This document shows positions 62,454 to 64,000 of a stretch of 64,000 nt of DNA, piece by piece; position 1 is the stretch's first letter, and each line of letters opens with the position of its first letter. This stretch comes from Aestuariibacter sp. (lineage in GTDB: Bacteria; Pseudomonadota; Gammaproteobacteria; Enterobacterales; Alteromonadaceae). Under the pieces are notes generated by a model that was given only the letters and a program-made list of their open reading frames with translations, did no database searches and was not told the origin of the DNA. The DNA lies in assembly GCA_017794925.1 (NCBI GenBank), contig CP051238.1, forward strand, positions 1,101,186 to 1,165,185. Direction: 5' to 3'. The position numbers and the translations under genes are program-made.

Positions 62454-63193
62454 AGATTACCGATGAACAACTCAGCGGGTTTTTAGACAACGAACTGGAT
62501 GAACAGCAAATGTCGCTGGTGCGGGATGCCATAGCCCAGGACGACACATTGTGTGACCGTTTGGCGGCATTGAGCATGGTGGATCACGTTGTGAAAACCG
62601 CCGCAGAACAGGCAACCAACAGTCCGGTACCGGCTCACATTGAAGCGTTATGTGATGCCGAACAAGAGAGCAATGTCGTCAGTTTTGTTGAGCGTAAGAC
62701 TCAGAATGACGACCAGAAAACGGTTGTTCAAGGGAGCAATGTGCGTTGGTTACGCGGTATGGCGATGGCTGCCAGTGTCGCTCTCGTCGGATTGCTGGGT
62801 TGGCAGCAGCTAATGGATGGGCAGTCTTCTGGCAACAGCGAATGGCAACAAGTCGCGGCAGTGCTGGATAGTCAAACCAGTGGTCAGGCATATCAGGCAG
62901 GCGCGCAAACAGTAATGCCGCAGTTATCGTTCCTGAATAAAGACGGAGCACTATGCAGACAATTCACCGTTATTGGCACTGAGCGCCATGACGCCATGAT
63001 TGCATGTAAGCAAGCGGGTAATTGGCAGCAACGCGCCGCAGTAGCACTGGATATGCCTGTAGGGCAACCTGGTGAATACCAAACAGCAACCTCAGAGACT
63101 GCACTGGATAACGTGCTGGACGAGATAATGCTAGGTGCCCCGCTAAATCGGGAGCAGGAACAAAACGCGATTCAAACGAACTGGCAGCAGTAA
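62450..63193 (+). CDS. Membrane anti-sigma factor
   Basis: A 247-residue protein: N-terminal anti-sigma domain (ITDEQLSGFLDNELDEQQMSLVRDAI, the family's opening), one transmembrane helix at about residues 101-118 (RGMAMAASVALVGLLGW), and a periplasmic part of about 125 residues. It would hold the sigma factor at the membrane and release it on an envelope signal, possibly through proteolysis. The periplasmic part has two Cys (CRQFTV and MIACKQ) that could form a disulfide sensor. Confidence 0.85.
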   Translation: MKITDEQLSGFLDNELDEQQMSLVRDAIAQDDTLCDRLAALSMVDHVVKTAAEQATNSPVPAHIEALCDAEQESNVVSFVERKTQNDDQKTVVQGSNVRWLRGMAMAASVALVGLLGWQQLMDGQSSGNSEWQQVAAVLDSQTSGQAYQAGAQTVMPQLSFLNKDGALCRQFTVIGTERHDAMIACKQAGNWQQRAAVALDMPVGQPGEYQTATSETALDNVLDEIMLGAPLNREQEQNAIQTNWQQ

Positions 63194-63211
63194 CTGCCGT
63201 TGGAGGTTAAG

Positions 63212-63736
63212 ATGAAGACTGTAATGAAATTTGCCACCCTGATAATGGGATTAACATTGGCCGCTTGTGCCAGTCAGCCTGCCTATCGCGCAGCAGAAAA
63301 CGGCGGATATGGCTACTCGGAAACCAAACTGACCGATACCCAATATCGTGTGTACTTTAAAGGTAAGGGCAGTGACAAAACCAAGGCAATGGATTATGCC
63401 ATGCTGCGTGCAGCAGAAGTAACGTTGAACGAAGGTTATGATTGGTTTGTGGTCGCAAATCGCGAGACCATGGTCGACCGCGAGAAGGTATCAGTTGAGC
63501 CTGAAATTGGATTTTCAAAGCGTTATACCCGCGTGACCGATTGCGGTCTGGTGACCTGCAGTACCCGTGTCTATCCAGAGTCGACGCTATCTACCGGCAT
63601 TTTTGTAGGTGGTCAGGAGAAAAGTGTCATTGAAAGCGCACTGGATATTCAGTTGGGACGTGGTACGCGCCCTGATTCAAGCTCAAGCTTTGACGCGCGG
63701 CAGGTAAAAGAAAACTTGTCGCCTAAGGAAGAATAG
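63212..63736 (+). CDS. Lipoprotein, CC0125/CC1285-like
   Basis: A 174-residue lipoprotein: lipobox LAAC with Cys19, then QPAYRAAENGGYGYSETKLTDTQYRVYFKG and MDYAMLRAAEVTLNEGYDWFVVANRE, the pattern of the CC0125/CC1285 lipoprotein family of unknown function. ATG at 63212 has GGAGG five bases ahead; 63200 is a TTG. It follows the anti-sigma gene by 18 bp and is probably the third gene of the sigma operon. Confidence 0.8.
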   Translation: MKTVMKFATLIMGLTLAACASQPAYRAAENGGYGYSETKLTDTQYRVYFKGKGSDKTKAMDYAMLRAAEVTLNEGYDWFVVANRETMVDREKVSVEPEIGFSKRYTRVTDCGLVTCSTRVYPESTLSTGIFVGGQEKSVIESALDIQLGRGTRPDSSSSFDARQVKENLSPKEE

Positions 63737-63753
63737 TCACCCAACACCAAAAG

Positions 63754-63958
63754 CGTCATCCCGGGCTTGCCCCGGGATCTACTCAAAAAGGCTTTGATTT
63801 CAAAAAGACCACTGTCTGATGTTTCTAAGATCCCGGATATCGCTGCGCGATTCCGGGACGACGGATGGGGAGAATCGCGTCACATTTTCCGGGACGACAA
63901 CCACACCGTCATCCCGGGCTCGCCCCGGGACCTATACAAAAAGGCCGTGATTTCAAAA
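63754..63958. repeat. Dispersed GC-rich intergenic repeat, two direct copies
   Basis: CGTCATCCCGGGCTTGCCCC opens a 52-bp unit at 63754-63805 that recurs with few changes at 63907-63958 (also followed by AAAAAGGC and GATTTCAAAA). Between them lie the inverted motifs TTCCGGGACGAC and TCCCGGAT, so the block folds into hairpins around CCCGGG. This is the style of dispersed intergenic repeats near gene ends. No coding is likely; the frame open across it is an artefact of the repeat. Confidence 0.75.
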
Positions 63959-64000
63959 CAACGAAGCTAGCGCCACTTTCCAAAGAACACACCAAATAAC

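Noticed and set aside
63754..63958. Repeated units that might be a CRISPR array
   Set aside because: Only two copies, the 101-bp interval is far longer than a spacer and contains inverted pieces of the same repeat, and no cas gene is near.
63767..63970. A 67-codon open frame across the terminal repeat
   Set aside because: Its protein simply repeats because the DNA repeats (PRDLLKKALISK and PRDLYKKAVISK); no ribosome site.

Overview
The window reads as chromosome of a marine gammaproteobacterium, most likely an Alteromonadaceae-type member of the Alteromonadales. The basis is protein style (TonB receptors, many two-component systems, RND efflux, marine polysaccharide enzymes), moderate GC and gene organisation; there is no rRNA or tRNA gene to fix the taxon. 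Coding density is high and most genes look intact. No prophage, CRISPR array or transposase gene was seen.

Left part (1-14.3 kb): a nucleoside-phosphorylase-like lipoprotein and a Sel1-repeat protein, then a 283-bp MITE-like element with 25-bp perfect terminal inverted repeats. These are followed by a flavin reductase-like protein, a periplasmic-sensing diguanylate cyclase, a Fiu/PiuA-like iron receptor with PiuC hydroxylase behind a candidate Fur box, a BASS transporter, a GlxA-type AraC regulator divergent from a rhodanese/GNAT pair, and a GH105 plus BNR-propeller pair suggestive of uronate-polysaccharide breakdown.

Centre-left (14.4-27.3 kb): a tripartite RND pump followed by its own two-component system and a parvulin; then dgkA and eptA (lipid A modification), an Omp85 C-terminal fragment, and a PmrAB-like two-component system preceded by a PmrA-type box.

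Centre (27.3-50.1 kb): a PQQ alcohol-oxidation island. It encodes a quinoprotein alcohol dehydrogenase with the Asp-Tyr-Asp signature of lanthanide enzymes, a c-type cytochrome, an XoxJ-like binding protein, a flavinylated NosR-like membrane Fe-S protein, the PedA1-A2-B-C transporter set, an AgmR/ErbR-like LuxR regulator, a NosP (FIST) and NahK-like hybrid kinase pair, an SsuABC-like transporter, an ExaC-type aldehyde dehydrogenase, a porin and a type II NADH dehydrogenase. Alcohol would enter through the porin and be oxidised in the periplasm to aldehyde, with electrons going to the cytochrome. The aldehyde would then be oxidised in the cytoplasm and the NADH reoxidised by NDH-2. No PQQ synthesis genes are in the window. 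A RelE/RHH toxin-antitoxin pair sits inside the regulatory part.

Right part (50.1-64 kb): 8-oxoguanine deaminase-like amidohydrolase, VOC protein, YceI with cytochrome b561, CBS protein, a CadC-like regulator, and a striking block at 58.5-63.7 kb: a secreted protein whose mature part has no Lys, Arg, His, Cys or aromatic residue, a small outer-membrane beta-barrel, a secreted S8 protease, and an ECF sigma/anti-sigma pair with a lipoprotein. Three promoters in this block share GGAAT-N16/17-CGTTAAC, so I propose they form one sigma-controlled extracytoplasmic module; this is the best candidate for an undescribed system. The window ends in a dispersed GC-rich repeat.
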